Shown piece by piece: positions 40,425-58,175 of a stretch of DNA of 64,000 nucleotides. Position 1 is the first letter of the stretch. Each line of letters opens with the position of its first letter. This DNA comes from Polyodon spathula. Lineage: Eukaryota > Chordata > Actinopteri > Acipenseriformes > Polyodontidae. Below the pieces are notes generated by a model. It was not told where the DNA came from. It made no database searches and saw only the letters and a program-made list of their open reading frames with translations. The stretch spans positions 34,358,097 to 34,422,096 of the forward strand of contig NC_054552.1 in assembly GCF_017654505.1 (NCBI RefSeq), read 5' to 3'. Made by a program: the position numbers and the translations under genes.

Positions 40425-42232
40425 TTAATGTTTGATGCAATCAAGACAAAACAATAGCATTGTGCATTTGAAGTGCTCAGAAGAGTACACAGTACTTTGA
40501 GATAGAAATTTTTAAATGCAAATATGTAAATATATTTTTCATCACATTAATATCGTGCCATCTAAACTGGTGCAAAGAGAGCTCTGGTTAACATTTATAA
40601 AGCATGCCAATGTATGAAATGTTTTATACAAACGGGTTGTAATAAGTACCCAAAGAACTAAGCATTGAAATAAAACAGCAACACAGAAACAAACAGTTAA
40701 ACCATGTGACCAGAATCAGAACAATGCAAACAATGCATCGTCACATTGAAACACAAAGAGGGGTGGAGGGCACTTTGGTAATCAGAGTGCATTATTTTAC
40801 ACTGATACATTGTGCCTTATTGAGAAGCTATACAGAAATATAATCACATGTGTCTCCTCTGTTGATGGACTAATATCGGGCTTTCTTTCTTTTATTATTC
40901 TGTCTTTCTTTCACCTCGTGCTTATTTCAGTTCAGTGTACAATACTGCTGGAATAGTAGCCCAACAGCAGTTTATTTATAGAAGGTGTGTTTATTAATAT
41001 ATAACTTGATATAACTTCATGTTAGATTTTGACTCTACCATTTAAGGTTTCACTTATATTAGCTATTTTTCAGGCTTGCCCACTGCCAAATCTAACATGT
41101 AATGGCTTACTTCCTATCTAGCCATTATTAGAATGCCTTTATTTTTAAATAACAGGCAACGACACACACAGTAACATTTTAATACATTAATGAATGCAAT
41201 CATTTGTTTCAGTTATTTCTCTTTTTTTTTGGTTTCACTGAATTGTATACTCCCAACCCTTCCTTCCTTTTCTCATCCATTCCACTGAAATAAAATCAGC
41301 TTACACCCTTTTAACATGCCCGCTTTCTTCTTATCAAGCTCCTGGCAGTATTGTGATTCATAGCAGCCATCTAAGTGATAATAAACTCATTCACAATACT
41401 AACAAACATGGGGCTCCCAGTTATTTATGAGGCAAATTCAGTGCGACGCCGGCCGCAGAACGGGAGGGAGAGAATCAAGATGGTGTTGATTGATAAATTG
41501 ACAGGTTAATTTACAAGCGGATAATAGGAGTTGGACCCAAAGGGAGAGAAGCAGAAGACAGAGTCCCAGTCCTTTGCTCTACCTTGACTGCACTGCCATC
41601 TATCTGTATTTCACAGAACTGCGTCTGGGATCAATTAGAACAGCAGACACTGGTCTCCTCGAGATCAAACTGAGCATTGCATTATGTTAGCTTCTAGGTC
41701 AATCTGCAAGGGGGAAAGCTCTGAGTTTCTGTGAGTCCCTATAATTGCACATGTTTGTTTCCAAGAAAGTTCGTTTGTGAAAGGGCTACAGCATGCATAC
41801 TCTTTTTTTGACTAACATTGCTTCACAAGGGTCACTCTTTCAAGTGCATCAAAATATCTTTAAAGGAGGAAGGGTGTAGTGGACCTACATTATAGTCTAT
41901 TCTTTCAATGTGACCCCTGCAGCAGTACTTCTGTACGCTTACAATAAATACATCAGGCAACGTGTCTATATCTTGTCTATTTCTTGTTTATGTACTAGTC
42001 TACAATATGTTATTTCCTTTCTTTTCTTCTTATACAAAACACTTTTTGTCTTTGACAGATTATAGTCTATACACCATGTTTATCTTCCTTTTTCTTACTA
42101 GCTTTTCTGGTTTAATAGTTTCCCAGCCAGCTTTCCGCCGTATATAATTTACTGCACTCGATATTCTGGAAGATCTTATTTAATCTTATTTAATAAAAGT
42201 TTATTTGACACATGTTTTAAAATGTTAGAAAG

Positions 42233-42234
<2 letters not shown>
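40425..42234. other. Unique non-coding sequence
   Basis: About 1.8 kb of single-copy sequence with the PBX-HOX/MEIS-like island at 41395-41560. The frame at 41962-42147 is hydrophobic but unrecognised. No gene seen. Confidence 0.5.
41395..41560 (+). promoter_or_regulatory. Candidate enhancer with PBX-HOX plus MEIS sites
   Basis: TGATTGAT (41487-41494) is followed by TGACAG (41499-41504), so TGATTGATAAATTGACAG places a PBX-HOX type site and a MEIS/PREP type site within 18 bp. Such paired sites are the known layout of HOX-responsive enhancers. A CpG-rich stretch (GCGACGCCGGCCGC) sits 40 bp upstream and TTAATTTAC lies just downstream. No conservation data. Confidence 0.4.

Positions 42235-42236
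<2 letters not shown>

Positions 42237-42267
<31 letters not shown>
42237..42267. repeat. (TA)n microsatellite
   Basis: About 15 TA units, followed by a degenerate TATAGC-rich stretch. Confidence 0.93.
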
Positions 42268-42269
<2 letters not shown>

Positions 42270-42355
42270 CTATATATAGCTATTATCTTAATATTCCAAT
42301 ATATATTATTATGGGAATGGGATATCAGTAAATTTAATATATATTTAGCTATATC

Positions 42356-42486
<131 letters not shown>

Positions 42487-42572
42487 TTATATTATTATTA
42501 TTATTATTATTCTAATAATAAATTAATATAATAATAATATCATATAATAATTAAATTATTAATATAATAGTA
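42487..42572. repeat. Degenerate ATT/AAT array
   Basis: ATT units change to AAT units with several breaks, another partly self-complementary array. Confidence 0.88.
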
Positions 42573-43086
42573 ATTACAGTAGTTGTCTTAGTCGTATACC
42601 TCAGTAGTAAATGCTACAATTCTAAATTTTAAATAACATAAACAATTTGAATTTATTTATATTCTTACAGATTTTTCCCTTTTTCTTTTTTCATGTTCAA
42701 TTTATTTAGCTCCTTACAAGGTATGGCTTTTCAAAGCACTTTACAAAATAGGTATGGAAACTACTTGAAAAAATCATAAAAGACATACCAGAAACAATAG
42801 GAAATGAATCGCCATCCCCAGTGATTAAGAGATGCAAATAAAAGCAGTTGTAATAATATGTCCTGTCTTTGTTCTTCTTCAGACACCACGGTATTAATAG
42901 CCAGGTCGATCGGTGGTGTTGTTGTTTAAGGTTCACAGTCCTATATTCTTTTCAGTTTTATGCAGGTTTTCACTGTCCTTGTCTTGTGTGTTACTCATGT
43001 TTAATGTTTCTCTAGATATTAGAAAACAAAAATATACATGTAGAGTAGTTTTAAACAATACACATGAAACAAGAAGAATACACTTC
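42573..43086. other. Unique non-coding sequence
   Basis: AT-rich spacer. The minus-strand frame at 42706-42936 has no recognised motif. Confidence 0.5.
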
Positions 43087-43148
<62 letters not shown>

Positions 43149-43149
43149 G
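43087..43149. repeat. (TAA)n microsatellite
   Basis: About 21 TAA units; the Asn-run frame is a repeat translation. Confidence 0.97.
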
Positions 43150-43256
43150 AATCCTCTCACTTCTCCTCTCTCGCAATGTCAAGTTGCCAGCACTGTGGAA
43201 AGGTGTTTGTGTAACTGGTAAGATATCAGTGTCATTTCTTATACCAAATTGAAAAT

Positions 43257-43277
43257 TGAAAGAAAGAAAGAAAGAAA

Positions 43278-43318
<41 letters not shown>

Positions 43319-43322
43319 AAAA
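43257..43322. repeat. (GAAA)n microsatellite
   Basis: About 16 GAAA units with one missing A near 43280. Confidence 0.96.
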
Positions 43323-43464
43323 GATGTAATCATGAATGAGGCTAGGGCATTCATTTTTCTGCAAGATAAGATAAACAAATAATACATCAAAAAAGTCCCA
43401 ATCCATGATAAGTATAGAATAAGAATAGTATATTTAACTGAAAAGGGTTGTAATGAACAACTTG

Positions 43465-43465
<1 letters not shown>

Positions 43466-43507
<42 letters not shown>

Positions 43508-43620
43508 TATTATTATTATATATTATAATAGTATAAGTATATATAGATCATCATATATAGATATATTATATATATAATATAGATCTATATATATATAATA
43601 TGATATATATATATATATTA
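43466..43620. repeat. (ATT)n followed by degenerate TA repeats
   Basis: About 14 ATT units (43466-43520) then TATA-rich degenerate sequence with repeated GATATA and AGATCTATAT words. Confidence 0.9.
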
Positions 43621-43641
43621 TACTCCAATTGTATTAATTCA

Positions 43642-43861
43642 ATCCAAGTTAGCTATGGTCATGTGTTATATAGTCCCCTTAATGAAAGTAATGTATTTAA
43701 ATAAAATGTTAATTAATTCATGGCATAACAAAAATTATGGGTATGTTTTTATTGATAATTCCAAGTTAGCTATGGTCATGTGTAGTATAGTCCTTAATGA
43801 AAAGTAATGTATTTAAATAAAATGTTAATTAATTCATGGCATAACAAAAATTATGGGTATG

Positions 43862-43866
<5 letters not shown>
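43642..43866. repeat. Tandem duplication, two copies offset by 117 bp
   Basis: The segment at 43642-43750 recurs at 43759-43866. The copies are nearly identical; most differences are indels at short homopolymers (CCCC versus CC, AAA versus AAAA) plus a small change in GTGTTATATAG versus GTGTAGTATAG. That pattern fits a recent duplication or a duplicated read end in the assembly. Confidence 0.93.

Positions 43867-43932
<66 letters not shown>
43864..43932. repeat. (GT)n microsatellite
   Basis: About 34 GT units followed by a short GA run. Confidence 0.97.
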
Positions 43933-43940
<8 letters not shown>

Positions 43941-45292
43941 TTTACTATATACCGTTATCTAAGTTATCTGTTCTATTTGGCTGTGTTCTCTTTCATAACG
44001 CACCCATTTGTAAATGTTCATGAAGCGGATCTAAAGTCCGGGACACTTTGGAAAACAGGATTCATCAGACAAGTTCAATCTTTAAACAAAAGTGTAAATA
44101 AAACAGATAATACTAGCGTTAAGAGAGGTGTCAGGGGAAGCGACACTACAGTCTACTAGATTTATTAAATAACTAGAAGAAAACCCTTATTAAATGTACT
44201 TTTTTTTTTTTTTTTTTTAGAAACTAAGTTGATTTCTGTACTCACAGTACAGTAGGTAAGGTAATTACAACACATGTGCAAAGATGATAGATATCTTCAT
44301 GTATGTGGGAAACATTTGATGTTAGGAGGTTAAGAGAAGCTTTCAAAAACCGAAGCAAATGTCTTTCTCTGTCGCTGCACTGTGCAGAGCTGGCATGCCT
44401 CCTTAATTAACAGTGTGTGTCTCTCTGCCTCTCTCAGTATGAATTAGCAGACATCATAATGGAAAAGTTGGATTTCATTAGTTCAAAGACCTACATATAA
44501 AAATATATTTTGAAGCCGCTGTGTTAGAATGCACTTTGAACAGTTAAAATCCTAAACTCTTACATGAGGCCTTGATACATTACAAAACTAAACACAGAGG
44601 ACCCTTGACATGCTCCACCTAACAAAAAAATGTGGTTGAGGATGAAGAAGAAGAAGAAAAAAAAACAGTTTTAAAATCCTAAAGGACCGCTCTTCACTCC
44701 ACAACTTTGTGGACACCTGCTTTGTAACGATATCATGCTTTTCTTTCCTTTGACAAAATATTGTGCAATTCTTTTGCACTGTAGCAAAAAGCTTTAAAAA
44801 ATCAGCCTCTCTATTTTCTCCCTTCCTTAATAAGCCACAAGATTAAAGCACAATCTGAGTTGGAATCGGGGTAGCTAAAAGTCCAACCATATTGGGTAGA
44901 AAAGACAGTCATTGACACTTGAAAGGCTGCAGTATCTGACCCAATTAGTGTACCTCTCTGGAGCTCTCTGTGTTGAGCAACTTGTTGGCTCTGTGATCCC
45001 AGGACTGGGTTCCACTGAATTGAATTTGCTGGCTCACAGAACCTTGCAACAAGTTCCCAATGGTAGAATAGTTGGCTTGGAGATTCTGGTAAAGGATTTT
45101 GCAGTTTTGAAACTGCTGGCCACCAGAGCTGATTTATTTAGACCAGCTCTGCCAGCTCTTAGATCCTGCCTGTACCGACGCTCATGCAGAGGCTGCTGGC
45201 AGTGAGATAGCCCTTGGAGGAGGCTGGAGGCACAAGTACAAATTGACATTGTTTTGCTCTGGTGTTCGCTGCATTGATTACTGTGAGTATAA
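43933..45292. other. Unique non-coding sequence
   Basis: Single-copy sequence with a T-run (44201-44218) and a short GAA run (44645-44660). The frame at 44912-45205 (97 residues, Leu-rich) is the most protein-like short frame in this part but has no motif I recognise, no visible splice context and no support on either side. I treat it as chance. Confidence 0.45.
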
Positions 45293-45361
45293 TTCTTCTT
45301 CTTCTTCTTCTTCTTCTTCTTCTTCTTCTTCTTCTTCTTCTTCTTCTTCTTCTTCTTCTTC
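45293..45361. repeat. (TTC)n microsatellite
   Basis: About 23 perfect TTC units, a homopyrimidine run able to form triplex DNA. The Lys-run frame is its translation. Confidence 0.97.
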
Positions 45362-45906
45362 AAACAGCTGGTCAATCAGAAAAGCTCTGCTTTCAATTGT
45401 AACATCTGGACAGTGATTCAGGAACTCTGCTTCACAGATGTTTTGCTGCACAGAGCCCAGCCAGTTTCTGATAGGGAAATGTTTTTACTAATGTCCAAAA
45501 TTTCTTTATTGACTGCCAGGGCAGCTTTGTAAGCTTCAACACACACAGAGGCACCTTTTAAGTTGAGTTCAGCAGAATCAATACTGTGTTCCCAAGGAGA
45601 AACCTGTCAGCCTGAAACGCAGAAAATGCAGCCCTCTATCTACAGTATAGGCCATTCAAATATTAATGTACACATAGAACAGAGAGATATGGAGGCATAA
45701 GCTTACAGCAATGCTACTATGTAGTATATTTTTAAAAATACAGCAATGGAAAACAGTAACATTCAATTGTTCTTATTTGCAGCAGTAAGAAATCATTCTT
45801 ACTGATAATTCATATAAATAAATAGACCTGTAGAATTAGAATACTTGTCACCTTGTTCACCAAGTTTGTGTGCATGAATAGTTTAAAGCTGCTTTCAGAA
45901 ACATAC
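45362..45906. other. Unique non-coding sequence
   Basis: Single-copy spacer; nothing recognisable. Confidence 0.5.
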
Positions 45907-45907
45907 A

Positions 45908-45978
<71 letters not shown>
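45907..45978. repeat. (TAA)n microsatellite
   Basis: About 23 TAA units with one TATAA break near 45940. Confidence 0.97.
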
Positions 45979-45979
<1 letters not shown>

Positions 45980-46079
45980 GCTCTTACAGATATATGAATT
46001 GGGAATGTGCTTCCCCAGTGCACAGATTTCAAATTAATTGCTATGAGTTCTGATTATTGATAAGTGGGGATGGGTTTTG

Positions 46080-46107
46080 GTTTTTTTTTTTTTTTTTTTT
46101 TTTTTTA
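46080..46107. repeat. Poly-T run
   Basis: 27-28 consecutive T. It could be the tail of a retroposed element on the minus strand, but no element body is recognisable next to it. Confidence 0.9.
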
Positions 46108-48060
46108 TTGTTTGTTTTTTGCATACAAACTAACCAACAAACAAACGAAAAGGAAAAGAAGTTCAAACGAAAGGTGATTAATACAAAAATATCAGACAGG
46201 TGTCAGTGCTAATATGCATAAAAAACAAACAACTCAGTTGAAACCAATGAATAATTTACACATCGATTCAAACACAGATCTGAATCTCATACCCTCAGCC
46301 GTGTACTTCATTGTGCTTGTGTGCCTTTTTTTTTTTAAACTGTCATAATATGCCCAAAGGGAATGAAATGCTGCTACATTGAAATTTGGCATCACTGGAA
46401 ACCGGCTGTACCTGCTAACATACTGTCTCATCAGATGCTGGATACTTCTTATAAAATAAATAATAAACAGCATGCAAATCAGAAGACAGGAGGCAGAAGA
46501 CAAGCTGCATCTCGTGAGGGACATGTCCACTGGGAACGTTGTCAGGAGAAACTTTCCCAGAAAGAAACTTTTTGATGACTTGGAGTTTTCAAGTGCTACA
46601 CACAAGTAAAGAAAAGCCTGGTTGTTCACATTGTGGGGTCACTTTTACACCAAATGAGAATGAAAGTGTGCTGTCTGAAGAAGCCTTGCAGCACTCATGT
46701 AGAGGAGCTGTGCTCGCTAGCGTATTTTTCATATTGATTCTTGGAAACAAGGTTCTCTTCAGCACTAATTGATGTTAAAAACTGCACTCGATGACTGATC
46801 TAGTGAATATGTATTGTATTTTAAATTCATTACCGTTACACCTTGCCCCTTTCATTCCAGCTGTAATGGTACCCATGGACTTTTTTTTTTGTTCATTAAA
46901 AAAACGAATATCTTAAAGCAATACTAATAAACCCCGCAGCTGCATTGAGTATGAAACTATATTTTAATGCAGTTACCATGCAAGTGTATCCCTAAGTTCA
47001 CCATAGTAAAACTGCAGAATCATTTTACAGTTTCCCCATGCTAACCATTGTTTGCCATGTTTTTATTTGCTGTACTATATCTCTGTGAGCTTTGCGATGC
47101 TTACAGATGTTAGCTGAGCTCCAGTTTCACTTATTCTTGCCTTTCTTTGTCTCTCTCTCCTGAAACACAATGGATAATCACAGTAAGGGCTGTGTGTCTG
47201 TATGAAGGACATATTAATAATGTAAGAAGTTATCTCAATCACCTTGCTTCAATGACACACTGCAACATGACTGAAGTGAGAGAGCCATGGTGCCTGATAG
47301 CTGCTACTCTCTCATATTGAAATGAGAGGGTGCTGTAATGTAAAGGTGACGCGGAGAAGCTCTTTGGCTCACTCCAGACTCGTACTCCAGAAACTCAAAC
47401 TTCGAATGCTTCGTGTTGCAATGAAGTGTTTCAGAAGAACGACCCTGGGCTCCTCTTATCATCCTCTCTGGGGTGAATCATCAGCAGCTTGCTCATTGAA
47501 TTGGAATATTCACTTAGATCATGTCTCACAAAACATTATTATTCAAATGAAATGTGTTCATTTCAAGAATGACTGATAATACTGTGCAGCCTATTAACTT
47601 TGTTTTGTCTCACAAAACAGAAAATACGAACCCTAGAATTGTAATGGAATCCTATTCCCTAGAAGATGCTTCTCATTTAACCTACAAATGAATCTGGGAA
47701 GGGTACCGGCCACCTGCTTTTCCTCTCAGGGTAGCCTAGCCATACTCTCCCACGCTGTGTGTGAGTGGGAAGGACTGCTGCAGTACTGTTACCATGCTAA
47801 ATAATAAGACTGCACTCTAGAACAAGCTGTGACCATCAAATCAATGGACAATAGGCATCCTACTGAGCCGCCAACACTTCCTTAATAAGAGTCCAGTTAG
47901 AAAGACAGACAGAGCCTTTTCTTGTGGTGCCAGGGCTGTGAGCACTGCGATTCTCTGCTGTAGCTTAGTCTATGGTGTGTTCATGTGCCTTCTTATAACC
48001 TTTCAGATTTCATATCCAAATGGTTAAGTCTAAACAGAAGGAAGGGAAAGAGATGGGCAA
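46108..48060. other. Unique non-coding sequence
   Basis: About 2 kb of single-copy sequence. The minus-strand frame at 46234-46629 (131 residues) is the longest frame in the window not made of a simple repeat. It shows one hydrophobic stretch but no domain I recognise and lacks supporting splice or promoter context. Frames at 46363-46772 and 47322-47576 are likewise unrecognised. Confidence 0.4.
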
Positions 48061-53837
<5,777 letters not shown>

Positions 53838-53946
53838 CATACATGCATACATACATGCATACATACATACATACATACATACATACACGCATACATGCAT
53901 ACACGCATACATGCATACATGCATACATGCATTGATCCATCCATGC
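53838..53946. repeat. (CATA/CATG)n microsatellite
   Basis: ACAT/GCAT tetranucleotide units, with CATG and CACG variants alternating in an 8 bp pattern in the right half. The Met/Cys/Tyr/Val minus-strand frames are repeat translations. Confidence 0.94.
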
Positions 53947-55847
53947 GTAGTCTACAATAACTGCTACATACATACAGTATAGTACAGTATAGACAAAGAT
54001 AGACAAGCATGGACTCATTAACAGCTTATAAATCATAAACATAAATCAATTACTGACATTTCTTTTTTCCTCTTACAGTACACACTGAACAACAGAAACA
54101 ACTTGAAATTAAATTTAAGCGCCATTTAAATGCTGTCAAAGTACCATTATCTGTCACCCACACTGTGTTGCATGTACTGATTTCTTTCAGCACAGACAGC
54201 TGTTACTCATAGCTGACAATCAGCAAATCACGAGGGACCAAAGTGACTGCAAAATATCCAAAACAGGGCAGATACAAAACTTACGAAAACCAAGGGGTAA
54301 CAGAATGGATCACACAGCCCTGTAATGTAATGAGATGGCAGGGTTAGGGTGAATCATAGATCAGTATTGGAAAGCTCCTAGAGAGGTTTGGAAAGCAGTT
54401 TGGTAAATGTACAGTATAAACATGGGGAAAGTATGGGAAAACTGCTAAATGACTTTGCAAAATGAAACCTTTATAAGGGAACCTCCAGGAAACACTTGAA
54501 ACCAACACTGCCGAGGCAAGCTACTGTGTGCACCTCCACTCAACCCCAGAACACCACAGTGACCGTTGCCCGGCACACACGCTGAGCTCATCTAAACACT
54601 ACTTTTAAAAACTTGGGGGGGGGGGTTGGCAATACAAAGTCTACAGAGTTCCAACAAATCTCACTCCGAGTCTCATGAATACTCCAGTATGTTGTACTTC
54701 TTCAAGAAATAACTTTTCTATTGCCTGTTTCTTTCAGTCTGCTACAGTAGGAACAATAGCATTCATTGGGTTCTGACAACAGCCCTGGTCCTGCATATGG
54801 AGTCACAGTAGTAGTCCTAACTTGCCTGGAGTCATTGCCGTGACTTTGTCTGAATAAATACTTTAGATAGATAAATGAGATGAAAACCTAAATAAGAATA
54901 AGAACAAAGCTACCCCCATCACACACACACACACACTTACAGCACACACTTACAGAGGACTACTGCTACCACCAAAGGGTTAACATCAACAACAATTGAT
55001 GTAATCATGTCATCAAAGAAACTACAAAATGATATTGCAAAAGTCTACAGTATTTAACGTTGATTTGGAAATGTCACATTTTTCTATTTTTGTAATGTTT
55101 TCATTAAGTATATGGAAAACTGCAAAGCTGTGTGTAATTCAATATGTTAACATAACATTATTCAACAGGGTTTTTTTCGGCTTTAGTTAATTCTATTGGG
55201 TGATGCAAAACCTTTAGCCATGGCTGTACCAACTGTGATAAATATAAAAATGTGTTTCTATTCATGCAGGTACTGAACTAACCTTCCCTTGAACAACAAA
55301 GACATTATAACAACATATTCATGTTTGTCCTTGTTAATACAATATAATACAACGAATTTAAACCCATACAAAAAAACATTACAACATGTTGTGGTATTAT
55401 TGAAACTGAGATCCATTCAAGGTCTCTGCACTGGACCGATCACACAATTTGATGAATGTCCATCAAGCTTCATGTTCCTTAAGTATCTCTTCATACAGTT
55501 TGTGTCATTAACTAAGTTCATGATGTCAAAACTCTTCACAGGGTAAAATGATGGGTAACACTTTACATTGTGTCTCTATTTAATGTGCATTTACATAGTC
55601 ACTACATGTGTACTTGAGGGTGATGAAGACAGGCCACAATGACGAACACAGTCATGCGAGTCGGTTACAAATACAAAAGTCAAAATAATTAAAAATGATT
55701 ATCGCTCAATGCTCGTTCTGTTTATTGCACAGACTGATATTTCCCATCTCATAAAAGTAAGGTCAATTGGGTTGATAAAGTTTCTAAAATGCTTCAAAGC
55801 TAACTTTCTGTACTGTTTCTATCCTATGTGCCTTTCTCTCATGCGCC
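53947..55847. other. Unique sequence containing a dispersed repeat copy
   Basis: About 1.9 kb. A short CA run is at 54921-54936 and a G-run at 54616-54625. The right part (55235-55465) is one copy of a diverged repeat listed separately. No gene seen. Confidence 0.45.
55235..55465 (+). repeat. Dispersed repeat family A, copy 1
   Basis: Aligns by eye, at very roughly three quarters identity with small indels, to 57536-57760 in the same orientation. The best block is AACCTTCCCTTGAACAACAA, identical in both. No coding frame, tail or terminal repeat is evident, so this may be an old interspersed element or a local duplication. Confidence 0.75.
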
Positions 55848-55932
55848 ACACACACACACATACACGCACACACACACACATTCGCACACACACACACATG
55901 CACGCACACACATGCACACACACACACACATC
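55848..55932. repeat. CA-rich microsatellite
   Basis: CA units with CATA, CGCA and CATG interruptions. Confidence 0.93.
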
Positions 55933-57535
55933 ATGGTGTTTATTTAAAGAGAGGTCTAGTCCTATACAACCTAAATGAAGACAAAGCATTTGAAAGCCCT
56001 GTTTTGAAATGTCCTTCACGCTAATAAACCTCACCAGCACAGCCAGAGGGAATTGGGAAGCACCTGTACTCCGCAGTCAGCTCCCGCCACAGTGGTTTAC
56101 ATTGTGGGTCTGTCATAACTGTGATGAGGCTGAATACAGTGGAACTCATCTTGGCACTGCTAGCTGACTGCCTTGGCTCCTCTGCTTCCTCGCTCCCTCT
56201 TATTTGTTAACATGTTGACAGCCATTTGTTAATAGGTATCAGTTTGCAGAAAACTAAATAAGACAGATATAATAATGGTCCTATCACTGGCTGTTCGGCT
56301 GTTCTCTCCACGGCACTCAGGCGGACGGCTTTCATTGAGAGGCTGTCGAGCAGAAAGCGTGCGGGATGGGGGCGAGCCAGCTGAGGTTAGTTAGTTTGGA
56401 AACTTTGGGTGGGCTGAGCTGTGCTGCCAGCCCTGATGCTTGTCAGCAAAGACGGACTTGCAGAACTGATGGCAAATTACAGCTGCCTTCCCGCGGAGGC
56501 AGATTGATGTTTAAAGAGGTAACTGTCAGGCCTGGAACCGCCACAGGAGCCTTACCATTATAAACACAATTGTATTTCCAAAAGGAATACCTGTTGATGG
56601 GATAAATGAATGCCAGAGTTTGGGTTTATGACAGGTCTGGTTTGTGTCGCATATTGATGTTTATATCATACCAATTCGAGGTGAATACAATAGGAAATGA
56701 GGTTTGTGTAATACTGTACTTTTTTTATTGCTGACATAGAGTGGTGACGGAGGAACAATCAAAGCGCAGTGCATTGGTAGGACAGCATAGTGCAGTGCAG
56801 CCTGCAGTTTAATGAAGTGATCTTAAACCAGTGAGAATGCTATTACACTGATCTTTTTACAGTTCATTGTACTTTTAACACAGATACAACACAGCTAATA
56901 ATTTAGACTGATTTAACAACAATGGGGGACCTGTTTCTTTGAGAATACAAAGCTGCAAAACCCAGTCTTCTGCCCAGGCAACAATCTGAGTTTCAACAAC
57001 ATAGTGACTCAGTCCATAGCTTCACCACCATACCCTCTGTGTAAAGTCTGTCCACGCTTCATTTCCGCCTTTCTTCGAAGATTTGAAAGACTTCTATTAA
57101 GTCCCTCCACCCCAATTCTTCTTCGTTCTAAGCTAAATAATGCATATTTATATTCAGATTTATTTCACAAGACAAGGCAAGGCGATGCTGCACAGCCTCT
57201 ACACCATGCGCTGCAGCTCATTAGAAGTCTCCTGCTTGTTAATGTGCCCGCAGCAGAGCAGTAAGCAGGACTAGCAGCACAGCAGGTTAGGGATTGTGCT
57301 GCAGGGTTTGTGGAACACACTGGACGTGATTGCAGGTGGTCCAGTGTGCCGCCTGCTGGGTTTTCACTGAATACAACCTTAGGGTTTTTTAAACTATTAG
57401 AATTCACTAAAATGTTTTGTGGTGGTTATTTATTCATTTTGTTTTCTGAAATGACTGCTTCTGAATGTGAACTTGAAAGGGAAGGCACACTCTACTCTCA
57501 AATCTAAGCCAGCTTGTCTGAAGGTTCACCCTCAC
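55933..57535. other. Unique non-coding sequence
   Basis: Single-copy sequence including the candidate island at 56190-56560. Frames at 56366-56563, 57004-57264 and 57165-57507 lack recognised domains. No gene seen. Confidence 0.45.
56190..56560. promoter_or_regulatory. Candidate conserved non-coding element
   Basis: A repeat-free block whose left part has TTGACAG and homeodomain-like cores and whose right part (56290-56400) is CpG-rich, with about ten CpG in 110 bp. The contrast with its surroundings is suggestive only. Confidence 0.25.
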
Positions 57536-57760
57536 GTGATGAATAAGAATTGGGTTTATATCACGCACGTACAGTGCTAACCTTCCCTTGAACAACAAAG
57601 AAGTTAAAACAGCATATTCAGTGAAATTTCGTCCTTGCTAATACAATACAATACAAAGAACATGAACCCATACAACTCAAATTCTAATCCTCTGGTATCA
57701 TTCAAACTCAGATCCAATCAAGGCCACAGCTCTGGACCTATCACACAATTTGAATGGATG
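57536..57760 (+). repeat. Dispersed repeat family A, copy 2
   Basis: Second copy of the repeat at 55235-55465, same orientation, offset about 2.3 kb. Similarity ends near TATCACACAATTTGAATGG. Confidence 0.75.
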
Positions 57761-58039
57761 GCCTCCAGGATTGGTCATGTATAAAGCATTTATAGGACAC
57801 CTGGATAATAAACGTAAGGATACTGCCTCCCCCAGATTCTGTAGATGATACAGTACTAATTATAAGCTTGAGATGTGGGCAGACTGTTACCTTGATCGCC
57901 GGGTTTAGAAACAGCTTGCAGCGCATTCACTTCATGTGTTTCTTTTTAAAAGATGACAGCAGCTGCTCAGGGGGGTTTCATTCCTTCAGGCAGCAAGACT
58001 GAAGGCAGGGGAAGTTTCAGTCGATTGCCGTTCAGTAAG

Positions 58040-58175
58040 TTGTTATATGGTACAATTGAAGCCACTCTGTCATCGTCCCCCTCGCAGCATTGACGGATGT
58101 GCTGTTGAATAGGTATTGGTTTTAGTTAAACACAACAAAGTGGAAGATTTACAGCCATTGGTCAGGAGGTTTACA
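58040..58175 (+). repeat. Dispersed repeat family B, copy 1
   Basis: Aligns by eye to 59700-59830 in the same orientation at very roughly 70 percent. Shared words include TGTCATCG, GGATGTG, TGTTGAAT and TTTTAGTTAAACA. No coding capacity; origin unknown. Confidence 0.7.

Noticed and set aside
44912..45205. 97-residue Leu-rich frame, possible exon
   Set aside because: No recognised domain, no clear splice context and chance length for the base composition.
46080..46107. Poly-T as the tail of a minus-strand retroposon
   Set aside because: No recognisable element body or target duplication adjacent to it.
46234..46629. 131-residue minus-strand frame
   Set aside because: Longest frame not made of simple repeat, but without motifs or supporting context; it includes runs caused by an A/T-rich stretch.
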